In this document: piece after piece, positions 15,476 through 23,458 of the stretch
How positions within the stretch are numbered: position 1 is the first letter of the stretch
Layout: each line of letters begins with the position of its first letter
From: Clostridiales bacterium
Lineage (GTDB): Bacteria; Bacillota; Clostridia; Christensenellales; Aristaeellaceae
Length of the DNA stretch: 64,000 bases
NCBI GenBank assembly: GCA_004556545.1
Contig: SFGO01000010.1
Span: 7,261 to 71,260 of the forward strand
Direction of reading: 5' to 3'
The notes under the pieces: generated by a model
Told to the model about the DNA's origin: nothing
Seen by the model: only the letters and a program-made list of their open reading frames with translations
Database searches by the model: none
Position numbers and translations under genes: made by a program

Positions 15476-15787
15476 ATGAATTACGCAGTGATGGAAGACG
15501 GCGTTGTCACCAACATCATCGTCTTATATCCCAGCAATGCCAAGGATTTTCCGGGGGCCGTGCCCTGCGGGGACGTGCCCGTCGGCATTGGCGACACGTG
15601 GGACGGGCAGGACTTCTACCGGGACGGGGAAAAGGTGGTCTCCCCGCTGACGGCGGCCTGGCAGGAGGTACAGACCATGCAGGAGGAGCTGCCCATGCTG
15701 AAGGCCCAGATTCAGGCCATCAGCGACCGGAACGACTTTATCGAGGACTGCATGGCCGAAATGGCGGCGGTGGTGTATGGGGAGTAG
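15476..15787 (+). CDS. Small phage tail-associated protein
   Basis: The 103-residue protein starts MNYAVMEDGVVTNIIVLYPS behind TAAGGAGG. Its N-terminal half (VVTNIIVLYP...GDTWDGQDFYRDGEKV) is a small beta domain common in tail-fibre or fibre-assembly proteins of clostridial phages; the C-terminal half is a helix (EVQTMQEELPMLKAQIQAI). It sits between fibre and lysis genes. Exact role unknown. Confidence 0.6.
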   Translation: MNYAVMEDGVVTNIIVLYPSNAKDFPGAVPCGDVPVGIGDTWDGQDFYRDGEKVVSPLTAAWQEVQTMQEELPMLKAQIQAISDRNDFIEDCMAEMAAVVYGE

Positions 15788-15848
15788 GATGGCAACAGCC
15801 GTTCGGCTGCTGACAATAAAAATCATCTTTGGAAAGGACGGTATTCTC

Positions 15849-16001
15849 ATGATGGCTATGTTTTTCGCGCAACGGGTGATCCTTGGCAAGACGACCTTTG
15901 AAAATGTCCCGAAGGCCTTGAAGGCGGGCGTGGCAGAGGTGCTGATCGACAGCGGCCTGCCGGAGCTGGTGCCTGCCGAGTACGGCGGCACGGCGGCGTA
16001 A
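15849..16001 (+). CDS. CD1375-like small phage protein
   Basis: A 50-residue protein starting MMAMFFAQRVILGKTTFENV and continuing PKALKAGVAEVLIDSGLPELV. This size and pattern match the CD1375/XkdX-like short proteins found after tail-fibre genes in clostridial prophages, function unknown. GGAAAGGAC lies upstream of ATG 15849. The frame opens earlier (15777), but those starts overlap the previous gene and lack a good site. Confidence 0.65.
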   Translation: MMAMFFAQRVILGKTTFENVPKALKAGVAEVLIDSGLPELVPAEYGGTAA

Positions 16002-16069
16002 AAGGGAAAAGAGGGAAGCGCGGGGGATGGGTGGAAACATCCGTCCCCTTCGTTTTGGAGGGAAAAGCA

Positions 16070-16834
16070 ATGAGACCCACAGGAAAGACGGTGGCCGCGG
16101 CGGCGTTGGCGCTGGCGCAGAGCTACCACAGCTATCAGGACATGGACTGTCAGGCCATGATCGAGCAGGCTGTGCGGAACGCGGGCGGCAGCATGGACTA
16201 CCGGGGCAGCAACCACATGGCGCGCAGTGTGGCGTGGCTGGGAACCATCGAAAACGCGCAGACCGAAGGGAAGCTCAAGCCGGGGGCACTGTTATTCATC
16301 CACGAGGAGGACGAAAGCGGTCTTCCGGCGCAGTATCAGGGAGACGGGCTGGGGGATTTCAGCCACGTGGGGCTGTACGTGGGCGAGAACGCCCTGACGG
16401 ACACGGACAAAAATGGGAAGCGCCGGGCCTGCGACGTGGTACACAGCTCTCAAACCATGGGCCGGGTGTGCGGCTCCACCCTGAAAAACGGCTGGACGCA
16501 CGTGGGCTGGGCGCGGGAGATCGACTATGGCGCGGAGGTCCTGCCGGGGGTCACGCTGGGCGCGGAGATCGGGCAGGAGGAAACGGGGGAGGCAGAGCCG
16601 GAACCGAAAGCAGAAAAGGCGGTTTCTTCGGCGGCAGTGCACTCGCCGGACGGCAACCCCGTGAAGCTGCGGAAAAGTCCCAGCAGGGCCGAAAATCTAT
16701 ACTGGAAGGTGGCCGACGGGGAGACGGCGTCCATCGAGCGGCGCAAGGGCGAATGGACGCTGGTGACGGCGATCTGTACGGACGGCGTTCGCCGCCGGGC
16801 GTGGATGATGAGCCGGTATCTGGAAACGGATTAA
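16070..16834 (+). CDS. Phage endolysin, NlpC/P60-type amidase with C-terminal SH3 domain
   Basis: The 254-residue enzyme should cut peptide bonds in peptidoglycan at lysis. Residues 1 to about 150 carry the NlpC/P60 pattern: a candidate nucleophile Cys in DMDCQAMIEQAV, His in GDFSHVGLYVGENA, and WTHVGWAREI at the end. A charged linker follows, then a bacterial SH3-type wall-binding domain (DGNPVKLRKSPSR to RAWMMSRYLETD). No signal peptide, so it relies on the holin. TTTTGGAGGG precedes ATG 16070. Confidence 0.85.
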   Translation: MRPTGKTVAAAALALAQSYHSYQDMDCQAMIEQAVRNAGGSMDYRGSNHMARSVAWLGTIENAQTEGKLKPGALLFIHEEDESGLPAQYQGDGLGDFSHVGLYVGENALTDTDKNGKRRACDVVHSSQTMGRVCGSTLKNGWTHVGWAREIDYGAEVLPGVTLGAEIGQEETGEAEPEPKAEKAVSSAAVHSPDGNPVKLRKSPSRAENLYWKVADGETASIERRKGEWTLVTAICTDGVRRRAWMMSRYLETD

Positions 16835-16850
16835 GGAGGGAACAAGAACG

Positions 16851-17183
16851 TTGGAGGCTTTGACGGGGAACAATCTGCTGATTGCGCTGATCGTGGCGGT
16901 CGCGATGATGGAGCTGATCAACCTGATCGGCAAGACCATCGGCACCTTTCGGGACTGGCGCAAGCCCGCGGAAGAGAACGATTCGGACGTGCAAAAGCGC
17001 CTGAACACCTGCGAACAAAAGCTGGAGCGGGATTTCAAGCAGCTTCAGGACGTGCGCAACGGTCAGCGGGAGCTATGCTTCGGCGTGCAGGCGCTGCTGA
17101 ATCACGAGCTGCATAACGGGAACGCGGATGAAATGGCGCGCGCGTCTGAAAACATCAACAAATGGCTGGTGGAAAGAAAATAA
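16851..17183 (+). CDS. Small membrane-anchored lysis-cassette protein
   Basis: The 110-residue protein starts with TTG at 16851 behind AAGGAGGG. Residues about 8-28 (LLIALIVAVAMMELINLIG) form one membrane helix, followed by a charged coiled coil (NTCEQKLERDFKQLQDVRN). It lies between endolysin and holin genes and resembles XhlA-like lysis accessory proteins in design, but the sequence was not firmly recognised. Confidence 0.6.
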   Translation: MEALTGNNLLIALIVAVAMMELINLIGKTIGTFRDWRKPAEENDSDVQKRLNTCEQKLERDFKQLQDVRNGQRELCFGVQALLNHELHNGNADEMARASENINKWLVERK

Positions 17184-17232
17184 AAATGCCTGCCATCTGG
17201 CAAAACGGCAAACGAAAAAGGAGGACGAACAA

Positions 17233-17499
17233 ATGAAGATCAACTGGACGGTTCGGCTGAAAAACAAGGTATGGCTGGCGACGATGATCAGCTTCCTCAT
17301 CAGCACGGTATACCAATGGCTGGGGTATTTCGACATCGCCCCGGTGGTGACGCAGGACGCGGTTTTGCAGCTGGCTTCGGCGGTTTTGCAGATCTTGTCC
17401 CTGCTGGGGCTGATTGTGGATCCCACCACGGCGGGCATGGGGGACAGTGCGAGGGCCTTGGGGTATGAGGCGCCGTATCAGGCCAAAGCGGAGGAATGA
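17233..17499 (+). CDS. Phage holin, phi LC3-like
   Basis: The 88-residue protein starts MKINWTVRLKNKVWLATMIS. It has two membrane segments (about 15-32 and 45-62) with LQILSLLGLIVDPTTAGMGDS between and after them, the hallmark of phi LC3/Phage_holin_1 proteins. The holin opens the membrane to release endolysin. It is the last recognisable phage gene, so the prophage border probably lies just beyond 17500. Confidence 0.88.
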   Translation: MKINWTVRLKNKVWLATMISFLISTVYQWLGYFDIAPVVTQDAVLQLASAVLQILSLLGLIVDPTTAGMGDSARALGYEAPYQAKAEE

Positions 17500-17566
17500 C
17501 CGGGCAGAAACGTTGACGGAAACGGTCAGGCGGGTGAAGCATTTGTAAAACTGGCGCAGCGGCCCT

Positions 17567-17595
17567 TTGCAAAAGGCATTTTTCGTGGATATAAT
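17567..17595 (+). promoter_or_regulatory. Promoter of the metallo-hydrolase gene
   Basis: TTGCAA (17567-17572) and TATAAT (17590-17595) are 17 bp apart, 20 bp upstream of ATG 17615. An independent promoter here supports a boundary between prophage and the following gene. Confidence 0.7.
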
Positions 17596-17614
17596 AAAAA
17601 GGGAGGGATGCTGG

Positions 17615-18499
17615 ATGAAGCGAGCGTGCCGCTGGGCCGTCTGCGTTGGAATGGCGCTTTTCCTTCTGCTGGCGGGATGGAAAAGCCCGGGAAAAGCGGA
17701 AGAAAAGATTCAGGCATATTTTTTGAACGTGGGAAAGGCGGATGCGATCCTGCTGCGTCTGGACGGGCAGGATTATCTGGTGGATACGGGCAGCAAGGAC
17801 AGCTATGACCAGCTGGAAGACGCGCTGCAAATGCTGGGAGTGGAGCGGCTGTCCGGCGTGCTGATTACCCATACGGACAAGGACCACGCAGGCGGATTGA
17901 AAAAACTGCTGAAAAGCGATATCACCGTAGAACGAGTGTATGCCGGAAAGCTGCACAGCGAAAAAAGCAGCGAAGATCATCCGGCTTACAGCGCCACTGA
18001 AAAAAAGAATGTCCCCTTTACATGGCTCAGCGCGGGAGATCAGCTTCAGACCGGACGCTGCGTTTGGGAGATTCTGGGGCCGCTGACGCTGGATGCGGAG
18101 GATGAAAACAACAATTCGCTGGTTGCAAACGTGCGGACGCCGGAGGGAAATTTTCTGCTGACGGGCGATATGACCCAAACCGAGGAAGAAGAGCTGCTGG
18201 ACGCAGGCGTGATCCCGCAGGCAACGGTGCTGAAAGCGGGTCATCACGGACGGGATGACGCAACGGGAAAACGGCTGGTGGCGGCAGTGCGGCCCCAATG
18301 GGCGGTGATTTCCACCAGCAGCGAGGAACGGCCGGATACGCCTGCGGCAAAGGTGATGGAGACGCTTGCGCTGTTTGGGGTAAAAACGGCGGTAACGCAG
18401 GACACGCAGGTGGGGATCTTGATAGAGCTGGAAAAACAGAACGCCGTCGTCTGGCGGGTGGACTGGGACGGAAAGCACCCCATGGAAAAAGACGCATAG
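17615..18499 (+). CDS. Secreted ComEC/Rec2-like metallo-beta-lactamase-fold hydrolase
   Basis: The 294-residue protein begins with a signal peptide (MKRACRWAVCVGMALFLLLA, cleavage likely near AEEK), then QAYFLNVGKADAILLRLDGQ, VDTGSKDSYDQL and the metal-binding THTDKDHAGG motif, followed by LLTGDMT and LKAGHHGRDDA. These are hallmarks of the ComEC C-terminal MBL domain found as a free extracellular protein in many clostridia; the substrate is unknown, though nuclease or phosphodiesterase activity is suspected for the family. GGGAGGG precedes the ATG. It could be the first chromosomal gene or prophage cargo. Confidence 0.8.
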   Translation: MKRACRWAVCVGMALFLLLAGWKSPGKAEEKIQAYFLNVGKADAILLRLDGQDYLVDTGSKDSYDQLEDALQMLGVERLSGVLITHTDKDHAGGLKKLLKSDITVERVYAGKLHSEKSSEDHPAYSATEKKNVPFTWLSAGDQLQTGRCVWEILGPLTLDAEDENNNSLVANVRTPEGNFLLTGDMTQTEEEELLDAGVIPQATVLKAGHHGRDDATGKRLVAAVRPQWAVISTSSEERPDTPAAKVMETLALFGVKTAVTQDTQVGILIELEKQNAVVWRVDWDGKHPMEKDA

Positions 18500-18500
18500 G

Positions 18501-18537
18501 ATGACCTGACGGGAGAAATCCCGCCGGGTCATTTTTC
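18501..18537 (+). terminator. Terminator after the metallo-hydrolase gene
   Basis: ATGACC (18501-18506) pairs with GGTCAT (18527-18532), with an inner GGG/CCC stem, followed by five T residues. Confidence 0.75.
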
Positions 18538-18554
18538 TGCAAGGAGGAATGCTT

Positions 18555-19196
18555 ATGTCCTGTACGCCCTCCAGACCCTTTCCGCCGCCCCGTCCGCCCG
18601 GATACCGTCCGTCGCCCTGTCCGCCGCCCAAGCCCTGCCGCGGCGGAAGGGAAAGCGCGCTGCTGCCAAAGGTAGCCGCGTGGGAGCGATGCCGGCTCCC
18701 GTGCCTTTCCACGGAGCTTCGGCTGGAAAGCCTGCCCTGCTCCGCCGAGGGGCCCTGCCGTCTGCTGATGGTGCAGCAAAGCGGCGCGCCGCCATGGTGG
18801 GAACCGGCGGAACAGCCATGCGGAGAGCAAAGGCTGCACATCCGCGTATGCATCCCGGTATGCTGTCAGGTGATGGACGCCTGCGAGCGCCTGTACAGCG
18901 CGTCCGCCGTAGTGAAGGTGGATGCGGCGCTGCGGCTATGCTGCCCGCCCTCGGAATGCTGGCGGTATCAGCTGTTGTTTATCCCTTATGTACGGCTTCT
19001 GGATACGGAATGCTCCGGTGAATGCTGCGTATTTCACGCTCGACTGGAGGTGCAGCTGGAATGGTATCAGTTGCGCCCGGAGGTGTGCGGCATGCGCCGT
19101 CCGGAACCGCCCTGCCCGGAACTGCCGCTGTATCCGCCGCCCATTCAGGCGGGAGGGCTCTGCGGCTGTCAGCCGGGATGGCCGAGGCAGAGGTGA
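18555..19196 (+). CDS. Cysteine- and proline-rich protein of unknown function
   Basis: The 213-residue protein contains 22 cysteines. It starts MSCTPSRPFPPPRPPGYRPS (proline-rich, residues 1-35), has a central beta-like region with regularly placed Cys pairs (HIRVCIPVCCQVMDACERLY, DAALRLCCPPSECWRYQL, LLDTECSGECCVFHARLEVQ), and a Cys/Pro-rich tail. No signal peptide or membrane segment. The alternation of strands and Cys pairs is reminiscent of spore-coat or SPOCS-like proteins, but this is only an impression. AAGGAGG lies 7 bases before ATG 18555. Confidence 0.6.
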   Translation: MSCTPSRPFPPPRPPGYRPSPCPPPKPCRGGRESALLPKVAAWERCRLPCLSTELRLESLPCSAEGPCRLLMVQQSGAPPWWEPAEQPCGEQRLHIRVCIPVCCQVMDACERLYSASAVVKVDAALRLCCPPSECWRYQLLFIPYVRLLDTECSGECCVFHARLEVQLEWYQLRPEVCGMRRPEPPCPELPLYPPPIQAGGLCGCQPGWPRQR

Positions 19197-19473
19197 GGGG
19201 AAAGCTGGGCCCTGTCCGAAAGGATGGGGCTCAGTCCAAATTTTGGGGCAATACGGGTGCGGCGGTATGGCTCAGAAGCGGCCCTACCGAAAGAACGGCA
19301 GGGCAAAAAGCCTTGCGGTGCGCAGGGCTTGGCAGAATGAAAGGAAACGGGCAAATGGGTTTATGAAACGAACCATATCAAAAGGTTTTCTCGAACAGGT
19401 CTTATGGATTTTTGACTCCGCTGGATTTTTGCTGCTTTATCCATTATAATGCTCGTGCAAAGGAGGCGTTGTT

Positions 19474-20244
19474 ATGACGGAACATCAAAAAATCGTGCAG
19501 GAAGTCATTCCCGCCAAATTGCGGGAGATTGAAACGCGTGAGAATATCCGGATCCTTTACTGCGCCGAGGCCGGAAGCCGGGCATGGGGGTTGCTTCCCC
19601 TGACAGCGACTATGATGTTCGGTTTATCTATCTTCGCCCCCTGGAGTATTATCTGCGGTTGGACAAGACCCGTGACGTTATTGAGTGGCAGCTGGATGAA
19701 ACGCTGGATATCAACGGCTGGGATCTGCAAAAGGCGCTGCGGCTGCTGCATGCTTCCAATGCTACGCTTTTCGAGTGGAATCGTTCTCCCATTGTGTATA
19801 AGACTACACCGGAGTGGAAGAAGATCTCCGCAGTGATTGAACACTTTTTTCAGGAAAAGGCCGGATTATATCAGTATGGCAAAGAAAAATTACCGGGAGT
19901 ACCTCAAGGGCGATAGGGTGAGGGTGAAAAAGTAATTTTATGTGCTTAGGCCTGTTTTGGCCTGCCGCTGGATTCTGGACAAGCAGACGCCGCCTATGCT
20001 CTTTTCTGAATTGGCAAATGCTTCCCTTGACGGTAAGGTGGCTTCGGCTGTAAACGAATTGCTGCGGCTGAAAAAGGAAACCTCAGAGCTGGGATTGGCT
20101 CCCCGGATCGAAGTCATCAATGAGTATCTGGAGGCTTCGATAGAAGAAATCGATCAGCGGATTCAGGCCATTCCGAGCAGCAAAAATGCGGCATGGGATG
20201 AACTGAATACTTTGTTTCTGAAAGTAATCGGTCTGGAAGGCTGA
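19474..20244 (+). pseudogene. Frameshifted nucleotidyltransferase (COG3541 / RlaP-like)
   Basis: Three successive frames together spell one protein. The first (from ATG 19474) has KLREIETRENIRILYCAEAG and SRAWG; the frame shifts near 19590 to ASPDSDYDVRFIYLRPLEYY, the nucleotidyltransferase metal-site motif, continuing through NGWDLQKALRLLHASN. A second shift near 19875 gives MAKKNYREYLKGDRVRVKK, and a third near 19935 gives FYVLRPVLACRWILDKQTPP to the end at 20244. The assembled product of about 255 residues matches predicted nucleotidyltransferases of the DNA polymerase beta superfamily. A TATAAT (19445-19450) and AAAGGAGG site remain. At least three shifts argue for decay rather than one sequencing error. 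The upstream 277 bp (19197-19473) hold only small hairpins. Confidence 0.8.
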
Positions 20245-20294
20245 TGGAAGCCTGTTTCCAAGCGAACGCCGAAAAAAGCTTTTTTGACACTCTG

Positions 20295-20333
20295 AAACCT
20301 TCTGTCATCCATTCCGGAACAGAAGGTTTTGGT
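20295..20333 (+). terminator. Terminator-like hairpin after the pseudogene
   Basis: AAACCTTCTGT (20295-20305) is a perfect inverted repeat of ACAGAAGGTTT (20319-20329), followed by a short TTGGTTT tract. The ORF that spans it (20244-20519) is not believed to be a gene. Confidence 0.6.
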
Positions 20334-20469
20334 TTATGGACAAAAGAACGGGCCAAGGCAGGAAGGGCGTTTGGAAGCGCGCCCGGAACGGCTTTTTACA
20401 TTGTTCAAAAGACGGCGCTTCTTGATGGACTGCAAGGCTTTCCGCAGTTTTCGCGGGAAGAGGGGTACA

Positions 20470-20498
20470 TTGACAAAGCAGAACGGATGATTTACTAT
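20470..20498 (+). promoter_or_regulatory. Promoter of the SdrD-like gene
   Basis: TTGACA (20470-20475) and TACTAT (20493-20498) are 17 bp apart, 36 bp upstream of ATG 20535, which has a TGGAGG site. Confidence 0.7.
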
Positions 20499-20534
20499 AG
20501 AATAGGATTCGAATGTTAATCGCTCAATGGAGGC

Positions 20535-23432
20535 ATGGAAATGAACCATTGGAAGCACAGCGGAAAATATGGGCTGCTGATTGTTCTGATCTGCACGGCG
20601 TTTTGCTTTTGTCTTCCGCAGGCTCAGGGAGCGGAACTGGGCTCTTTCAGCGGGAAGGTTTTTGAGGATCTGAACAACGACGGCATTATGGACGAAAACG
20701 ACCCGGGCGTAGCGGGGGTAACGCTGCGGCTGGCCGGAAAAAAGACCGGCCAGACCTATGAACTGGTGACGGATGAAACCGGTCTGTTTACGTTCGCCGA
20801 CCTGCCGAAGGATCGCTATGTGTTTACGGCGGAGTTGCCTGACGGCCTTTTGTATGCCCGCTATTCCCGGACGGGCGGCGATCTGCGCAGCGTGTTTTCC
20901 GGCGAAACGCTGGTGCGGGAATTCCCGGTAGGGCAGGGCGAGGCGGTCACGGATAAAAACGTGGGCGTGATTCAGAAGGGCGCGCTGACGGGAAAGGCCT
21001 TTCTGGACCTGAATTACAACGGCTATTATGACGAGGGAGAACCCGGCTATGCCCATGTGACCGTGGAAGCAATTAAAATCAGCAACAGCGAATCCATGGG
21101 GAAAACGGAAACGGACGATGAGGGCAATTTCCGGGTGGAAGGCCTGCGGGGCGGAGAGTACCGGCTGCGGGTCATCCTGCCGGATGATGGGAGCATTTTT
21201 ACCATCATGCCGGAAGACGGCGGAGAGAACGCCAATCAGACAGCCCAGCGCGCCGCTCGCCGGGAAAGCGCCGTTGAGCCGCTGACCCTGCAGAGCGGGG
21301 GAGAGGTTTCCACGCTGGTGGGCGTAGCTACGGGCGCAAAAATTCGCGGCACGGTGTTTCAGGATGCGGATTATAACGGCCAGCTGGACAAAAAGGAAAA
21401 GCGCATTTCCGGCGTACAGGTGCAGGCCGTGAATGAAAACGGCGCCATCGCGGCGACAACCACGACCAATGCCGACGGCAAGTACGCGCTGGACGGCCTG
21501 ATGCCCGGAACCTACACGGTAGCCTTTAAGCGGGTCTCCGGCATGGGCTTTACCCGCCTGCGCCCGGAGCTGGACGGCGGAAGCTGGGTGGTGGAGCTGC
21601 TGGATGGCTTCGGCCAAACGGAACCCATGGAAGTGACCATGGGAGCGTTGATCGACGGCATTAACGCCGGTATGCTGCCTGCTTCCACGGTGACTGGACA
21701 GCTTTTCCATGATGCGAACGACAACGGCCTGTGGGACGATGGGGAAACAGGCATGACCGGCGCGACGGTACGGCTCTTGTCCGAGGACGGGGAAACCGAC
21801 TGGACGCGCACGGTGGACGAAAACGGCAATTTCCTGTTTGATGGCGTAATGCCCGGCACCTATCAGGTTACTTATCAGCTGCCGGAGCATACCGTCATGG
21901 CGCGCACGGCGGAGAACGGCAATACTCAAAGCGAAACGGAAACGGCTTCGTTCAAGGTAGAAATGGGAACGGAAAGTCAGCTTCCGCTGGCAGGAGCGGT
22001 GGAGCTGGGCAGTCTGAGCGGCGTGATTACGGCGGACGCCAATGGTCAGCCCTTGGCAGGTGCGACGGTGACGCTGACGCCTGACCGGGCCTCCGCAGAG
22101 GAAGCAACGGTGCAGACCGGCGCGGACGGAAGCTTCCAACTGGAAAATCTCCGGCCCGCTCAGTACCGGCTGACGGTGGAACTGCCCGAAGGGTGGATTT
22201 TCAGCGGGAAGGCCGGAATGGAACTGACTTTTGCCGCGGCGCAGCAGCAGACGCTTTCCATCGGATGGCGGGCGCTGGTCAGCCGGGACAAGCTGGAAAT
22301 CGGCGCGGTCAAGCCGGCGTCTGTCAGCGGCGACCTTTGGCTGGATGAAAACAAAGACGGGATCCGTCAGACAGACGAGCAGCGGCTGAGCGGCGTAACG
22401 CTGGAACTGGTCAACCCCGCCACGGGCGGCCGGGTGGCGGCTGCCGCCAGCACGGAGGACGGTTTCCGGTTTGACAATGTGCGGCCGGGTACCTATCTGC
22501 TGCGGTTTGAACTGCCTGCGCAGGCGGAAACCGCCGGGGAAAGCGACGCTTCGTTCCGGCAGAACGGCAGCCGGATGGAAATGGCGAATCTGACCGTCAA
22601 AGAAGGAGAAGAGATCACCGGGATCAGCGCCGGGCTGGTATCCAAGACCAGTATCGGCGGCAAGCTGGCGCTGCATTTGGAAAGCGGCGATTCGCCGGTT
22701 GCCGGTGCGGAGGTCAGACTGTATCAGGCCGGAGAGGAAACCGCGCTGCAAACGGTTCTCACCGGCGAGGACGGCTCCTACCGCTTTGACGGCCTGTGGC
22801 CGGGCGAGTATGAAATCGAAAGCGATTTGCCCGCAGGCATGATCTTCGTGCGGCAGAACGATCCCAACTTTGAAAGCGGCGCGACCATCGTGGAAACGTC
22901 GGATGAAACCACGGGCCGCAGCGGCGCATTGGTGCTGGAAATGGCCAAGCATCGCCTGAACGAAAATATCTGGTTCATCGAACCGGCCAAGGTAGGCGAT
23001 CAGGCGTGGCTGGACGAAAACGGCAACGGACTGATGGACGGCGGCGAACGGATGCTGCCAGGCGTGAAGGTAACCCTGTGGATGGACGGCGTGAAAGCCT
23101 ATGAAACCGAGACAGACGCGGCGGGGTATTATCTGTTCGATCAGGTCTACCCCGGAACCTATATTTTGCAGGCAGAGGCATATCCGGAACTGGAGATTGC
23201 CCAGAGCGTGGAAGGACTGCGGCTGATTTCCAGCTGCCTGACGGCTGGCGACGGTACGCAGGCCTGGAGCGAAGCATTTCAGGTGGAGAGCGGCTCCGTC
23301 CGCACCGATTTCAAGCTGGGCTATGTGCTTCGGGAGGGCGAAAGCCTGCCGGAGGGACTGGTGGACGAGCCGAAACGGGACTGGACGGAAAGCTATCAGA
23401 AATATCAGGATATTCTGGGCCAGCAGCGCTGA
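20535..23432 (+). CDS. Secreted SdrD B-like multi-repeat surface protein
   Basis: The 965-residue protein has a signal peptide (hydrophobic core GLLIVLICTAFCFCL, cleavage near AQGAE). About eight Cna-B/SdrD B-type beta-sandwich repeats follow, recognisable by GKVFEDLNNDGIMDENDPGV, FLDLNYNGYYDEGEPGYA, FQDADYNGQLDKKEKR, FHDANDNGLWDDGETG, WLDENKDGIRQTDEQR and WLDENGNGLMDGGER; the DxNxDG loops are calcium-binding in SdrD. Each repeat ends with a G-x-Y strand (PGTYxV). The C-terminus has no LPXTG motif, membrane segment or wall-binding domain, so how it stays at the surface is unclear. The gene ends 26 bp before the DUF362 gene. Confidence 0.85.
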   Translation: MEMNHWKHSGKYGLLIVLICTAFCFCLPQAQGAELGSFSGKVFEDLNNDGIMDENDPGVAGVTLRLAGKKTGQTYELVTDETGLFTFADLPKDRYVFTAELPDGLLYARYSRTGGDLRSVFSGETLVREFPVGQGEAVTDKNVGVIQKGALTGKAFLDLNYNGYYDEGEPGYAHVTVEAIKISNSESMGKTETDDEGNFRVEGLRGGEYRLRVILPDDGSIFTIMPEDGGENANQTAQRAARRESAVEPLTLQSGGEVSTLVGVATGAKIRGTVFQDADYNGQLDKKEKRISGVQVQAVNENGAIAATTTTNADGKYALDGLMPGTYTVAFKRVSGMGFTRLRPELDGGSWVVELLDGFGQTEPMEVTMGALIDGINAGMLPASTVTGQLFHDANDNGLWDDGETGMTGATVRLLSEDGETDWTRTVDENGNFLFDGVMPGTYQVTYQLPEHTVMARTAENGNTQSETETASFKVEMGTESQLPLAGAVELGSLSGVITADANGQPLAGATVTLTPDRASAEEATVQTGADGSFQLENLRPAQYRLTVELPEGWIFSGKAGMELTFAAAQQQTLSIGWRALVSRDKLEIGAVKPASVSGDLWLDENKDGIRQTDEQRLSGVTLELVNPATGGRVAAAASTEDGFRFDNVRPGTYLLRFELPAQAETAGESDASFRQNGSRMEMANLTVKEGEEITGISAGLVSKTSIGGKLALHLESGDSPVAGAEVRLYQAGEETALQTVLTGEDGSYRFDGLWPGEYEIESDLPAGMIFVRQNDPNFESGATIVETSDETTGRSGALVLEMAKHRLNENIWFIEPAKVGDQAWLDENGNGLMDGGERMLPGVKVTLWMDGVKAYETETDAAGYYLFDQVYPGTYILQAEAYPELEIAQSVEGLRLISSCLTAGDGTQAWSEAFQVESGSVRTDFKLGYVLREGESLPEGLVDEPKRDWTESYQKYQDILGQQR

Positions 23433-23458
23433 GCCGATCATACAAGGAGGCGTCTTCC

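Noticed and set aside
17500..17566. Prophage attachment site
   Set aside because: No tRNA gene, integrase or matching repeat is visible, and the left end of the prophage is outside the window.
20244..20519. 91-codon ORF after the pseudogene
   Set aside because: Overlaps a terminator hairpin and the next promoter; no ribosome binding site or familiar sequence.
20334..23441. 1035-codon ORF on the minus strand over the SdrD-like gene
   Set aside because: Shadow of a GC-rich plus-strand gene with clear repeats and signal peptide; no domain or ribosome binding site on the minus strand.
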